A stretch of 64,000 nucleotides of DNA. It comes from Nisaea sp. GTDB lineage: Bacteria > Pseudomonadota > Alphaproteobacteria > Thalassobaculales > Thalassobaculaceae. Under the pieces are notes generated by a model. The model made no database searches. It had not been told where the DNA came from and saw nothing but the letters and a program-made list of their open reading frames with translations. Below, one piece after another: positions 17,337-25,619 of the stretch (position 1 is its first letter; each line of letters starts with the position of its first letter). Made by a program: the position numbers and the translations under genes. The stretch spans positions 682,001-746,000 of the forward strand of contig NZ_JAXMNY010000001.1 of assembly GCF_034670185.1 (NCBI RefSeq), given 5' to 3'.

Positions 17337-18332
17337 TCAGAGCATACCGAGTTCAGTGAGGGCCGTGGTGCTCTCGTCATAGATCCGGCGGATGTGCGCG
17401 GTCCATTTCTCGGCACCGATGACGCTGGATTTCGGCATGCCGCCGGAAGCCAGGTACCCTTGGTAGACGCCGTGCTCCATCGCTTTCACGAGGCCGCCGC
17501 TGAGTATATCGATGCGGTCCTGCGGCACGCCGGAGAGGCAGGCGAAACCACGGACCGTGGAAGCCACTGAGTCGACGCCGGAATCGCGGGCGGTCTTGAC
17601 ACCGTTGAGGGCGGCAATCGGCTCTTCAGAGAGGCTTACGACCGGGCGGAATTCACCGGCGCTGTACTGGGACTCACCTTCTGCATAATTCAGCAGGGCA
17701 ACGTCGATGTTGCCGGAGACCAGGTTGGTCACGATATCCCCGCCGCCTTTGAACGGGACGATGGTGTACGGCATGTTGCCGCAAGCTTTGGCGAAGTTGT
17801 GGATACCGACGTGATCAGCACCACCGGCGAAGGTGGTACCCCACTTCAAGCCGCCTTTTTTGGCGGCGGCGGCGGCCATGAGATCGTCGAGGGTCTTGAT
17901 CTTGCTGTTCGAGCTCACGGTAACGATCTGCGGATCGTCGGTGGCGCGGGCCAGGCCGACCATTTCTTCGATCTTGATCGGCACTTTCTTCTGAATGATC
18001 TGGAAGATGTGCGACTGCGTGATGGTCATAAAGGTGTAGCCGTCACGGGGGCGCGACTTTGTGTACATCAGCGCAGCCGAACCGCTGCCACCGCGCTTGT
18101 TCACTACGACCAGATCCTGTTTGAACACCCTGCGGGCCCGCAGCATCATCATGCGGGTGGTAATGTCGGTGCCGCCGCCCGGGCCTGCATGGGTCACGAC
18201 GTTCAGGGTCTCGGCCGGGAAATCTTCTGCGAAGGCCTGATCACCAAAGGTGGCGACTGCCGCGCCGGCAGCGCCGGCCAGTGCCGTGGATTTCAGAAAA
18301 TCACGGCGATTGAAAAAAGCTGAATTGGACAT
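17337..18332 (-). CDS. tctC: Tripartite tricarboxylate transporter, periplasmic binding protein TctC
   Basis: 331 residues. The start at 18332 follows a strong GGAGG, and the N-terminus contains a Tat signal (NRRDFLKSTALAGAAGAA), so the protein is exported folded. The mature part has ETLNVVTHAGPGGGTDITTRMM, the ligand-loop signature of Bug/TctC receptors, and GGDIVTNLVSGNIDVALLNYAEG later on. It delivers a carboxylate to TctAB. Family members are high-affinity receptors with ordered water bridges that bind dicarboxylates, tricarboxylates or aromatic acids. First gene of the tctCBA run; the GntR gene is 85 bp upstream on the same strand. Confidence 0.93.
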   Translation of the reverse strand: MSNSAFFNRRDFLKSTALAGAAGAAVATFGDQAFAEDFPAETLNVVTHAGPGGGTDITTRMMMLRARRVFKQDLVVVNKRGGSGSAALMYTKSRPRDGYTFMTITQSHIFQIIQKKVPIKIEEMVGLARATDDPQIVTVSSNSKIKTLDDLMAAAAAKKGGLKWGTTFAGGADHVGIHNFAKACGNMPYTIVPFKGGGDIVTNLVSGNIDVALLNYAEGESQYSAGEFRPVVSLSEEPIAALNGVKTARDSGVDSVASTVRGFACLSGVPQDRIDILSGGLVKAMEHGVYQGYLASGGMPKSSVIGAEKWTAHIRRIYDESTTALTELGML

Positions 18333-18429
18333 AGTTTCCTCCATTGTCCTAACTCGTCGAAAAATAGCATCTAGCTCATCCCCAGATGGGGATGCATTTG
18401 ATGCCGTGGCGACTGATAGTCCGGCTCTT

Positions 18430-19155
18430 CTAGTGGCCGGTTATGTTGCTCTTCGGATAGTCCGTCTTGGAGAGCCCAGACGGTTCTTCTGTCAGTGTGC
18501 CAAGGAAGCGATTGCATCCTTGCTCGATATGAAAACGCCCGGCTTCGCGAGCGGCGTCGGGGGCGCCGTCAATGATGCCGGCGAGGATGATTTCGTGCTC
18601 GTTCAAGGACTCTGCAATGTTCGGTACGTTCGACAAACCACGCCGACGGAACAGGTGCATTTCCTTCACGACGCTGTGGTAGACGTCGATGGCCCGCTGG
18701 TTGTGCGAGTGGTTGATGATGCTGGTATGAAAGTCGACATTCAGCCGGTAGTAGGCCGCCTTGTCGTCGCAGCTGAGGGCTGCTCGCATCGCGCTCATAT
18801 TGTCGCGCAATAGTGTTATGGTTTCATTATCGTGCCGCCGGGCGACTTCCTGACACGCCAGGGCAAAGAGTGCGCCGCGCAGGGCGTAGAGGTTTTTGAC
18901 TTCGTCGAGACCAATTGTCCGCGCTATGGCGCCTTTGTTCGGGAGAATTTCAACCAATCCCGATTGTGCCAAGCTGCGCAAGGCTTCTCTGACAGGACCC
19001 CTGCTAACTCCGAGTTCTTCTGCAATCAGTGCTTCCCCTATCCGTGCACCTGCGGCGATTTCGCCTGTCAGCACGCGCCTCTCGATCTCACGTTCAACGT
19101 GAGTCGTCAGAGTCGCGTATTCGCGAGCGTGGAAGGGTTTATTTTGCATTGCCAT
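18430..19155 (-). CDS. GntR family transcriptional regulator, FadR/FCD subfamily
   Basis: 241 residues. The N-terminal winged helix shows EREIERRVLTGEIAAGARI then LIAEELGVSRGPVREALRSLAQSGLVEI, typical of GntR regulators. The all-helical C-terminal FCD domain has the metal or ligand residues in the form NVDFHTSIINHSHN and NEHEIILAGIIDG. Such regulators sense organic acids and repress catabolic operons. The start at 19155 was chosen over upstream methionines because those would overlap the operator region; ATG 19149 is an alternative. A palindrome at 19207-19220 lies between this gene and the divergent CoA-transferase, so it probably controls both directions, including the tct genes. Confidence 0.92.
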   Translation of the reverse strand: MAMQNKPFHAREYATLTTHVEREIERRVLTGEIAAGARIGEALIAEELGVSRGPVREALRSLAQSGLVEILPNKGAIARTIGLDEVKNLYALRGALFALACQEVARRHDNETITLLRDNMSAMRAALSCDDKAAYYRLNVDFHTSIINHSHNQRAIDVYHSVVKEMHLFRRRGLSNVPNIAESLNEHEIILAGIIDGAPDAAREAGRFHIEQGCNRFLGTLTEEPSGLSKTDYPKSNITGH

Positions 19156-19206
19156 CTTTTTTATAGGCGTTTCCTCATTGTGTCGACTGTAGATAGTAGA
19201 AATGCA

Positions 19207-19220
19207 GATTGTCAACAATC
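19207..19220. promoter_or_regulatory. Putative GntR operator GATTGT-CA-ACAATC
   Basis: A 14-bp dyad with perfect 6-bp arms, containing TTGTNNACAA, the form of operator bound by FadR-subfamily regulators. It lies 52 bp upstream of the regulator start and 110 bp upstream of the divergent CoA-transferase. Confidence 0.6.
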
Positions 19221-19329
19221 AACAAACTACATATTGTCAGGCAGCTACAAAATTCGCTGCGTCAATCATGGCAGGGCCCAGTAAGAAGGGCTGCAAGCTA
19301 TTGAAAAAAAGGGAGGAAAGTGTTCAAAA

Positions 19330-20520
19330 ATGGGCATTTCTCATGCCAGTACGGTACTGAACAAATACAAGGTTCTTGATCTTACGCGGGTGCGTTCGGG
19401 GCCGACTTGCGTCCGGCAATTGGCCGATTGGGGCGCCGACGTGATCAAGATCGAGATGCCGACGACAGACAATGCCGGGCAACTTGGCGGACCGCGCGAA
19501 GGTGCCGATTTCCAGAACCTTCATCGCAACAAGCGCAGCCTGACCCTCAATCTGAAGGACAAGCGCGGGCTTGAGGTTTTCCGGAAACTCGCCCGTGAAG
19601 TCGATGTCATCGTCGAGAATTTCCGGCCAGATGTGAAAAACCGCCTGGGTATCGATTACGAAACGCTGTCCAGGGACAATCCGGGGCTGGTTTATGCCTC
19701 TATTTCCGGTTTCGGTCAGGATGGGCCGCTGTCCAAGCGCCCCGGTTTCGACCAGATCGCGCAAGGCATGGGCGGTCTTATGTCCATTACCGGCAAACCG
19801 GGTGAAGGCCCGATGAGGGTCGGCATTCCGATCGCGGACCTGACGGCGGGCATTTTCTGCTCGCAGGCCATTCTTCTCGCCCTTCTGGAGCGTGAGCAGT
19901 CCGGCAAGGGACAATGGGTGCAGACCTCTCTTCTGCAGGCCCAGGTCTTCATGCTGGATTTCCAGGCCGCGCGCTGGCTGGTCGATGGCGACGTGCCGAA
20001 GCAGGCCGGCAACAATCACCCGACCAGCATCCCGACCGGCGTCTTCAAGACATCCGACGGTTACATGAATATCGCGGTTGCCGGGCAGGCTATCTGGGAA
20101 AAATTTTGTGATGCCATGGACAAACCGGAATGGAACGAGAACCCGGATTACGCGACAGGCGCTGCCCGGTCCGACAATCGGGACGCCCTGAACGCGGAGA
20201 TCGAGGCGGAGACTCTCAAGGACACCATGGTCAACTGGATCGAGCGGCTGAATGCCGCCGGTGTCCCTTGTGGTGAGATTAATAATATCCAGCAGGTCTT
20301 CGAAAGCCCGCAGGTGGCGCATTTGGGACTTGCCCAGCCGGTCAAGTCGCACGAGCGTGGCGATACCCATCTGGTGGGCCAGCCGATTATCATGAGCCGG
20401 ACGCCATCGACCATTGCTTCCCCGCCACCGATGGCGGGTGAGCACAATCAGGAAGTGCTGACGGATCTCGGCTTTGCCGCTGATGAAATTGAGACATTGA
20501 AACGTGACGGCGTCATCTGA
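19330..20520 (+). CDS. Family III CoA-transferase (CaiB/BaiF type)
   Basis: 396 residues. The start region KYKVLDLTRVRSGPTCVRQLADWGADVIKIE and the following LGGPREGADFQNLHRNKRSLTLNLK are the family III signature. The catalytic aspartate is expected in VGIPIADLTAGIF (about residue 170). The enzyme moves CoA from a donor such as succinyl-CoA to a carboxylic acid via an aspartyl-CoA anhydride. GGGAGGAAA precedes the ATG by about 12 nt. The crotonase follows after 29 bp. Facing the GntR regulator and tct genes, it probably activates the imported acid. Confidence 0.93.
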   Translation: MGISHASTVLNKYKVLDLTRVRSGPTCVRQLADWGADVIKIEMPTTDNAGQLGGPREGADFQNLHRNKRSLTLNLKDKRGLEVFRKLAREVDVIVENFRPDVKNRLGIDYETLSRDNPGLVYASISGFGQDGPLSKRPGFDQIAQGMGGLMSITGKPGEGPMRVGIPIADLTAGIFCSQAILLALLEREQSGKGQWVQTSLLQAQVFMLDFQAARWLVDGDVPKQAGNNHPTSIPTGVFKTSDGYMNIAVAGQAIWEKFCDAMDKPEWNENPDYATGAARSDNRDALNAEIEAETLKDTMVNWIERLNAAGVPCGEINNIQQVFESPQVAHLGLAQPVKSHERGDTHLVGQPIIMSRTPSTIASPPPMAGEHNQEVLTDLGFAADEIETLKRDGVI

Positions 20521-20549
20521 GCGCTGGAATACAAAGGGAAAGAAACACC

Positions 20550-21335
20550 ATGACTGACAAGATTCTCACCAGCCAGGAAGGCGCGATCGCCCGGATCGTT
20601 TTTAACCAGCCGGAAAAGCGCAATGCCGTATCGCTGGAAATGTGGGAAGCGGTTGAAGCTGCGCTCGACCGGTATTTGGCCGATGAAAGCGTCCGCATCC
20701 TGATCCTGTCCGGCGCGGGCGGAAAAGCCTTCGTCTCTGGCGCCGATATTTCCAAGTTCGAATCCGAACGTGCCAGCGCCGACGGTGTTGCCCGCTACAA
20801 CGCAACCACCAAGCGGGTTTATGACAAGGTCGCCGATTTTCCGAAGCCGGTCATCGCGCAGATCAACGGCTTTTGCGTCGGCGGCGGTGTCGCGCTCGCG
20901 GTCTGCTGCGATCTTCGGATCTGCGGCGAGGGCTCCAAGTTCGCCATCCCGGCCGCCAAGCTCGGTCTGGGATACGGCTATCCGGGGATTTCCCGCTTGT
21001 CCGCGCTTGTCGGGCCGAGCTTCGCCAAGGAGATCTTCTTCACGGCCGGTCGTTACGACGCCGAGGATGCCCGCATCATGGGCCTCGTGAACCGGGTTGT
21101 TCCGGACGATCAGGTCGAACAGTTCTGCCTCGATTATGCAAAGACCATCTCCGAGAACGCGCCGATGACCGTTAATTCGGTGAAGTTCATCGCCAATCAG
21201 ACCGTGGCGCCCGAAAGCGAGCGGGATCTGAAGAAGTGTGACGAACTGGTCACGGCCTGCTTCGCCAGTGAAGACTATATCGAAGGCCGTCGCGCCTTCA
21301 TGGAAAAGCGTAAGCCCGAATTTAAGAACCGCTAA
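20550..21335 (+). CDS. Enoyl-CoA hydratase/isomerase (crotonase) family protein
   Basis: 261 residues. The crotonase oxyanion-hole segments are clear: GGKAFVSGADISKF near residue 55 and INGFCVGGGVALAVCCDLRI near 105. In the usual active-site stretch the first catalytic glutamate (PEI/xLG in classical hydratases) is replaced: the sequence reads FAIPAAKLGLGYGYPGISRL. The second glutamate is kept in FAKEIFFTAG. It therefore may not be a simple hydratase; hydrolysis, isomerisation or decarboxylation by this family are alternatives. It is coupled to the upstream CoA-transferase and followed by a strong terminator, so the two form one transcription unit. Confidence 0.92.
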   Translation: MTDKILTSQEGAIARIVFNQPEKRNAVSLEMWEAVEAALDRYLADESVRILILSGAGGKAFVSGADISKFESERASADGVARYNATTKRVYDKVADFPKPVIAQINGFCVGGGVALAVCCDLRICGEGSKFAIPAAKLGLGYGYPGISRLSALVGPSFAKEIFFTAGRYDAEDARIMGLVNRVVPDDQVEQFCLDYAKTISENAPMTVNSVKFIANQTVAPESERDLKKCDELVTACFASEDYIEGRRAFMEKRKPEFKNR

Positions 21336-21346
21336 AATCAAGAGAC

Positions 21347-21380
21347 ATGCGGACGTGGCTTTGCTGCGTCCGCATTTTTT
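21347..21380 (+). terminator. Rho-independent terminator after the crotonase gene
   Basis: Stem ATGCGGACG/CGTCCGCAT (9 bp, 11-nt loop) is followed by TTTTT, 11 bp after the stop codon. Confidence 0.9.
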
Positions 21381-21487
21381 ATGCCGGACGCTCATGGCCG
21401 GTGGATGATGGTAAACCTTTCTGAAATCCATTCTTAAACCCGCTGCTCAGGATGCTAGGTTGTCTCCAACAGAGGGAGAAAGCAGCA

Positions 21488-22129
21488 ATGGCACACGAAA
21501 AAATCATACGGACCGATGGAAAAGTGTCCCGCAGCGGTGCGGTCAATGCGGAAAGCTATGATGAATGGGCCAGTGACTATGACCGGGAGCTTGCCAGCTG
21601 GGGTTACGATGCGCCGGAGCAGGCGGCCGGGCTGCTAAAAGGGCATCTTCCCGGTTTCGAGAGCGCGGCAATTCTCGATTGCGGATGCGGAACCGGATTG
21701 ACCGGCGCGGCGCTCAGGGCCGCTGGCGCTCGTGGCGACTTGACGGGGGTGGATGCGTCCGAAGCCAGTCTCGAAACTGCGAAGCTGAAGAAAGTCTACG
21801 ACCGTCTGGAATATGCGGACCTCAACAAGCGACTCCCGCTTGATGACGCGTCCGTGGATGGCATCCTTTGTATCGGTGTTCTGACCTATCTTGAGGAAGC
21901 GGCCATCTTCAAGGAATGGCTGAGAGTGCTCCGTGCTGGCGGTGTCGCGGTGTTCACCAGCAGGGATGATTTCTGGCAGTCGCGCGGCATTGCCGAGATG
22001 CTGAGCCGGCTGGAGTTGGAGGGCCGCTGGGAGGCGTTGCACGTCTCTCAGCCCATGCCTTACTTGCCGGGCAACCCTGATTTTGCGGACAAGGTGAAAG
22101 CCATCTATGCCGTTTACGGAAAGCTCTGA
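21488..22129 (+). CDS. Class I SAM-dependent methyltransferase
   Basis: 213 residues. Motif I ILDCGCGTGLTGAALRAAG (about residue 57) and the acidic residue after it in LTGVDASEASLETA define the Rossmann-fold SAM site. YADLNKRLPLDDASVDGILCIGVLTYLEE is motif II/III, and LRVLRAGGVAVFTSR follows. The N-terminus AESYDEWASDYDRELASWGY is typical of Williams-Beuren-like/UbiE-like small-molecule methyltransferases. The substrate is unknown. GAGGGAGA precedes the ATG; the frame is open to 21452 but without a better start. It is monocistronic between a terminator and the chemoreceptor region; an imperfect hairpin CCAGGGG/CCCCTGG lies at 22147-22177. Confidence 0.88.
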   Translation: MAHEKIIRTDGKVSRSGAVNAESYDEWASDYDRELASWGYDAPEQAAGLLKGHLPGFESAAILDCGCGTGLTGAALRAAGARGDLTGVDASEASLETAKLKKVYDRLEYADLNKRLPLDDASVDGILCIGVLTYLEEAAIFKEWLRVLRAGGVAVFTSRDDFWQSRGIAEMLSRLELEGRWEALHVSQPMPYLPGNPDFADKVKAIYAVYGKL

Positions 22130-22240
22130 TCAGAGCATTCCGGCGTCCAGGGGCCAAATGCAATAGCTTACCCCTGGAAGCTTGTTAGGTAAAAAAAACC
22201 TGCTGAAATCCAATCCTGAAAACCCAAATCTGGTCGGTAC

Positions 22241-22264
22241 ACAGGCGAACATTTGTTCGCCTGT
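22241..22264. repeat. Perfect 10-bp stem-loop upstream of the chemoreceptor gene
   Basis: ACAGGCGAAC and GTTCGCCTGT are separated by ATTT. It has no T-run, so it is more likely a protein-binding dyad or mRNA leader structure than a terminator. It lies 95 bp before the chemoreceptor ATG. Confidence 0.6.
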
Positions 22265-22358
22265 AATGATTAATACAAAATCAACTATCTTGTTCTAACA
22301 GTTCTGCCACGCTCGAAAATCGAGGTACCGTCCGGCGATTTCAGAACAGGAACCAGAT

Positions 22359-24077
22359 ATGAAAATAAGTCAAAAAGTCACTGCGGCGCTCGGTCTTGTC
22401 GTTGCGCTCATGATCGGACTTACTGTTTATATCGAATACATTGTCCTTGATGTGGTTCCGGATATCGAGTTGCAGGTCGAGAAGACGGTTGAGCAACGGG
22501 AGCACGTCTATCCCCTCGCGATCGAAATACAGAATATCAAGTTCCATGTCGTTCAGGTGCAGCAGTGGTTGACCGATATTTCCGCCACTCGTGGCCTGGA
22601 CGGGCTGAACGATGGTTTTGACGTCGCGGCCGAGCATGCGGCTTCCTTTCGGAAGGCTGTCGCGGCGGTCGAAGGACACCTGCAGTTTCTTGGGCTGGCG
22701 GAGCAACTGGCTTTGGTAGAGCCAGTCCGCGCCGCCTTCGGTCCTTATTACAATGCCGGTCAGGCCATGGCGAAAGCCTATATCGAGGGTGGGCCGGAGT
22801 CCGGCAACAAGATGATGGGCGGTTTTGACAGTGCCGCCGAAGGCATGGCCGAGAGTGTGGATGCGCTCGCCGGTTCGGTCTTCGCGGTTGTGAAGGACAG
22901 GATGGACCAGTCTGTCATTCAGTCCCAAGGGGTTCTTGATAAGCAGAATTCCATCAGTGGTGCCGTTCTTGGTATCTGCGGCGTCATTATCGTTCTTGTG
23001 ATTGGTGTTAGCTTCTATATCCGTGTGGCTGCGCTCGCGAAGTTTGATCAGCTTGGCAATGCGATGCGGGAAGTCGCAGAGGGTAATGTTGGGCTGGACG
23101 TTCCATTCGTGGCGCGCCGCGATGAGGTCGGCACAATGGCGAAAAGCCTGGAAGCGTTCCGCCAAAACGAGATTGAGCGGCGCGCGCTGGAAGAGCGCAA
23201 CAGAGAGGCCGAAATTCAAGCCAAGCAAGAACGTGACACTGCAGTCCGCGCTATGGCCGATATTGTGGAAAAGGAGGCAGAGAAAGCTGCTTCAACCGTT
23301 TCTGATACGTCCAAGCGCTTGTTCGATATTGCGAAATCGATGGCTGACTCCTCGGCGAATGTGCAGATGAAGGCATCTTCGTCAGCTGCCGCTGCGGAAC
23401 AGGCTCTCAACAGTTCAGAATCTGTTGCCAGTTCTGCTGATGAACTCTTCGCTTCAATCCAGAGAATCTCCAGTCTTGTGAATAACGCGTCTGAAATTTC
23501 AGGCCGCGCCACCACAGAAGCGGGCCGATCACGTAAGGTCATTGGCGGTATGGCCGAGGCGGCCGGAAAGGTGACTGAGGTTGTCGGTCTGATATCGGAT
23601 ATTGCGGAACAGACTAACCTTCTTGCCCTGAACGCGACGATCGAAGCCGCGCGAGCTGGTGAAGCAGGTAAAGGTTTTGCGGTCGTTGCCAGTGAAGTGA
23701 AGGCTTTGGCCAACCAGACACAGAGCGCAACTGGCGAAATCACCTCTCAGATTTCGGAGATGCAAGCGATCACGAATGAGGCTGTTGCTGCGATTGAATC
23801 GGTTCTTGCCATTGTTAGCGATATTAGCTCGTCGACCGGCGATATTTCCGCGGCTGTCAATGATCAGCAAGTTGCGACCGGTGAGATTGCCAGCACTGTG
23901 CAGGGAGCGTCGGATGGCGCGCGCGAAGTGACGAAGCTTGCCGGGGATGTGTCTGACGTCGCTGACCAGGTCGATAGCAAGGCTGGCGAACTGCGGAGCG
24001 TTGTCTCATCTCTATCCGATGATATCAGCGGTCTTCGTAATTCCATCGTCAACGCGGTTCGCTCTGCGTCGAGTTAG
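22359..24077 (+). CDS. Methyl-accepting chemotaxis protein
   Basis: 572 residues. Membrane helix 1 is at about residues 8-30, a periplasmic helical sensor domain at about 31-195, and membrane helix 2 at about 197-221. A HAMP domain (KFDQLGNAMREVAEGNVGLDVPFVARRDEVGTMAKSLEAFR) and the cytoplasmic signalling coiled coil follow. The kinase-contacting hairpin tip IAEQTNLLALNATIEAARAGE is intact. There is no C-terminal NWETF-like tether for CheR/CheB. The sensor domain is not one I can assign to a ligand. No che genes are nearby. The gene ends tail-to-tail with a PilZ gene, overlapping by 4 bp. Confidence 0.95.
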   Translation: MKISQKVTAALGLVVALMIGLTVYIEYIVLDVVPDIELQVEKTVEQREHVYPLAIEIQNIKFHVVQVQQWLTDISATRGLDGLNDGFDVAAEHAASFRKAVAAVEGHLQFLGLAEQLALVEPVRAAFGPYYNAGQAMAKAYIEGGPESGNKMMGGFDSAAEGMAESVDALAGSVFAVVKDRMDQSVIQSQGVLDKQNSISGAVLGICGVIIVLVIGVSFYIRVAALAKFDQLGNAMREVAEGNVGLDVPFVARRDEVGTMAKSLEAFRQNEIERRALEERNREAEIQAKQERDTAVRAMADIVEKEAEKAASTVSDTSKRLFDIAKSMADSSANVQMKASSSAAAAEQALNSSESVASSADELFASIQRISSLVNNASEISGRATTEAGRSRKVIGGMAEAAGKVTEVVGLISDIAEQTNLLALNATIEAARAGEAGKGFAVVASEVKALANQTQSATGEITSQISEMQAITNEAVAAIESVLAIVSDISSSTGDISAAVNDQQVATGEIASTVQGASDGAREVTKLAGDVSDVADQVDSKAGELRSVVSSLSDDISGLRNSIVNAVRSASS

Positions 24078-24466
24078 TTCTCGCCGTCGTAATTATAGAT
24101 ATACGGCAGGAAAAGGCGGGCTATCGATGGGTGCTTCAGGGCGAGATCGCGGATGTCGGTCTCGCCCGGATAGGTTTCGAGATGCAGGCCGACCTGGCTG
24201 GTGGCGACGATATTGATCTTCAGGCCGGAAACCTCATCGCCTATCGAGAGTAGGGCTTCGCCGCGGAATTCAATCGGCGTTTCCGATGTGAACAGAAAGC
24301 CGATCAGCGAGACGTTGACGATCTCACCCTTGATGACGGTTCCGTCCGGAAGTGCCAGTTCGGCGTCGACATGGAATGCCACGCGATCGAATGCGCGGCG
24401 CTCCTGGTCCGTCATGTCACGCATCCAGCCGGTCCTGTTGTAGCTCTCGTTCAGCTTGTCACTCAT
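24074..24466 (-). CDS. PilZ domain protein
   Basis: 130 residues. The c-di-GMP-binding elements of PilZ are visible: ERRAFDRVAFHVDAEL (RxxxR at about 21-26) and VNVSLIGFLF ((D/N)xSxxG at about 50). A stand-alone PilZ protein like this usually modulates flagellar motors, polysaccharide synthases or chemotaxis signalling in response to c-di-GMP. It is convergent with the chemoreceptor, stop codons overlapping, so no common transcript but possible functional relation. The start at 24466 (MSDKLNES) is preferred over the open frame to 24532, which lacks conserved sequence. Confidence 0.85.
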   Translation of the reverse strand: MSDKLNESYNRTGWMRDMTDQERRAFDRVAFHVDAELALPDGTVIKGEIVNVSLIGFLFTSETPIEFRGEALLSIGDEVSGLKINIVATSQVGLHLETYPGETDIRDLALKHPSIARLFLPYIYNYDGEN

Positions 24467-24646
24467 GTTCGACCCCAGGGCGGTTGGCTGGACTGATTTG
24501 TCCGGTACGTTCTCTGATAACCCAACTTTCAAGTTAGCGGAATGGGGCGCGACGACCTTCTTCGAAACTATGCGTCATCCTGAAGCATTGAAAGGGCTCG
24601 TTAAAGGGGCCACTCTTCACGTGTATCTTCAGAAGGAGGCCGGGTC

Positions 24647-24988
24647 GTGCATCTCAAATCTCCCATGCTGCGGTTCCTGTTCGGTCACGGGGTGATCGGT
24701 GGCGGGGCCGGTATCGCGATTGCGATCAGCCTGCTCGTGTTCGATGTTGCCGGGCTTGCAAGCCTGAGCATGAAATCCGAGCCGACGTGGCTTGGCCCGT
24801 TTCTGCTGTGCTTTTCCTTCTTTGCGTCCTTCAGTGCGCTGGCAATGGGGGCTGCGGTCATGAGTTATGGCGATGATGGGAATGATGGAGATGACGACGG
24901 AACGACCGTCCAGCATCGCATCGTCCCGGATACGCAAAACTCAGAGTCCGGCCGCGCCGAGAGAGCAGTTATCAGAGTCCGTAAATAG
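24647..24988 (+). CDS. Small inner-membrane protein, unknown function
   Basis: 113 residues with a GTG start, supported by GGAGG 9 nt upstream. Two membrane segments are visible: VIGGGAGIAIAISLLVFDVAGL and WLGPFLLCFSFFASFSALAMGAAVM. They are followed by a very acidic/Gly stretch (YGDDGNDGDDDG) and a basic tail. The two-helix hairpin with cytoplasmic tail resembles small membrane proteins annotated only as hypothetical in alphaproteobacteria. Its end is 9 bp from the stop of the convergent glutathione peroxidase gene. No function can be assigned. Confidence 0.7.
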   Translation: MHLKSPMLRFLFGHGVIGGGAGIAIAISLLVFDVAGLASLSMKSEPTWLGPFLLCFSFFASFSALAMGAAVMSYGDDGNDGDDDGTTVQHRIVPDTQNSESGRAERAVIRVRK

Positions 24989-24997
24989 GTCTGGCTT

Positions 24998-25555
24998 CTA
25001 ACGGGGCAGGGCAGCTTCAACGGCCTTGATCAGCTTTGCGGCAGAGGGGGAAGTCGTCGATGCAAACCAGTCGATGGCCTTGCCGTCCGGGCCAATCAGA
25101 ATCTTGTAGAAGTTCCAGCGGGGCTTCGAGAGTGGCCCCAGTTCTTTCGCTGCCCAACGGTAAAACGGGTGCGCCTGTTCTCCGGAGACCGTCTGTTTTT
25201 CCGTCATGGGAAAGTCCACGGCAAAGTTTACCGCACAAAACTCCTTGATCTCAGCCGTTGTTCCGGGTTCCTGCGCGCCGAAATCGTTGGAGGGTACGCC
25301 GAGCACCACAAGGCCGCGCTCCCTGTAACGTTCCCAGAGTGCCTGCAATCCATCATACTGCTTCGTAAAGCCGCAGAATGAAGCTGTGTTCACCACGAGC
25401 ACCGTCTTTCCTGCGTACTCCTTCATGGAAAGCGGATCGCCTTCTATCGAGACGAAGGAGAAATCGTGGGCACTCGTTGCCCCGGCTTGACCGGCGGGCA
25501 TCAGGAGCAGCCCGAATAGGATTGCACCTGCAAGGCGCGCTGCGCGAATGTCCAT
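24998..25555 (-). CDS. Glutathione peroxidase family protein, exported
   Basis: 185 residues. A signal peptide (AARLAGAILFGLLLMPAGQAGA) indicates periplasmic location. The catalytic core has VLVVNTASFCGFTKQYDGLQAL with the peroxidatic cysteine (selenocysteine in animal enzymes), VLGVPSNDFGAQEPGT (Gln/Asn tetrad partner) and the tryptophan-asparagine motif KPRWNFYKILIGPDG. Bacterial enzymes of this kind are usually thioredoxin-dependent peroxidases. GGAGG sits before ATG 25555; the ATG at 25570 would use the same sequence as coding. It follows the DMT transporter gene by 64 bp on the same strand. Confidence 0.93.
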   Translation of the reverse strand: MDIRAARLAGAILFGLLLMPAGQAGATSAHDFSFVSIEGDPLSMKEYAGKTVLVVNTASFCGFTKQYDGLQALWERYRERGLVVLGVPSNDFGAQEPGTTAEIKEFCAVNFAVDFPMTEKQTVSGEQAHPFYRWAAKELGPLSKPRWNFYKILIGPDGKAIDWFASTTSPSAAKLIKAVEAALPR

Positions 25556-25619
25556 GTCCGTGACCTCCAATCCTTCTTGATACGAAGCCCAGCCCGCATC
25601 GGATGACCTTTCCGGTCAA

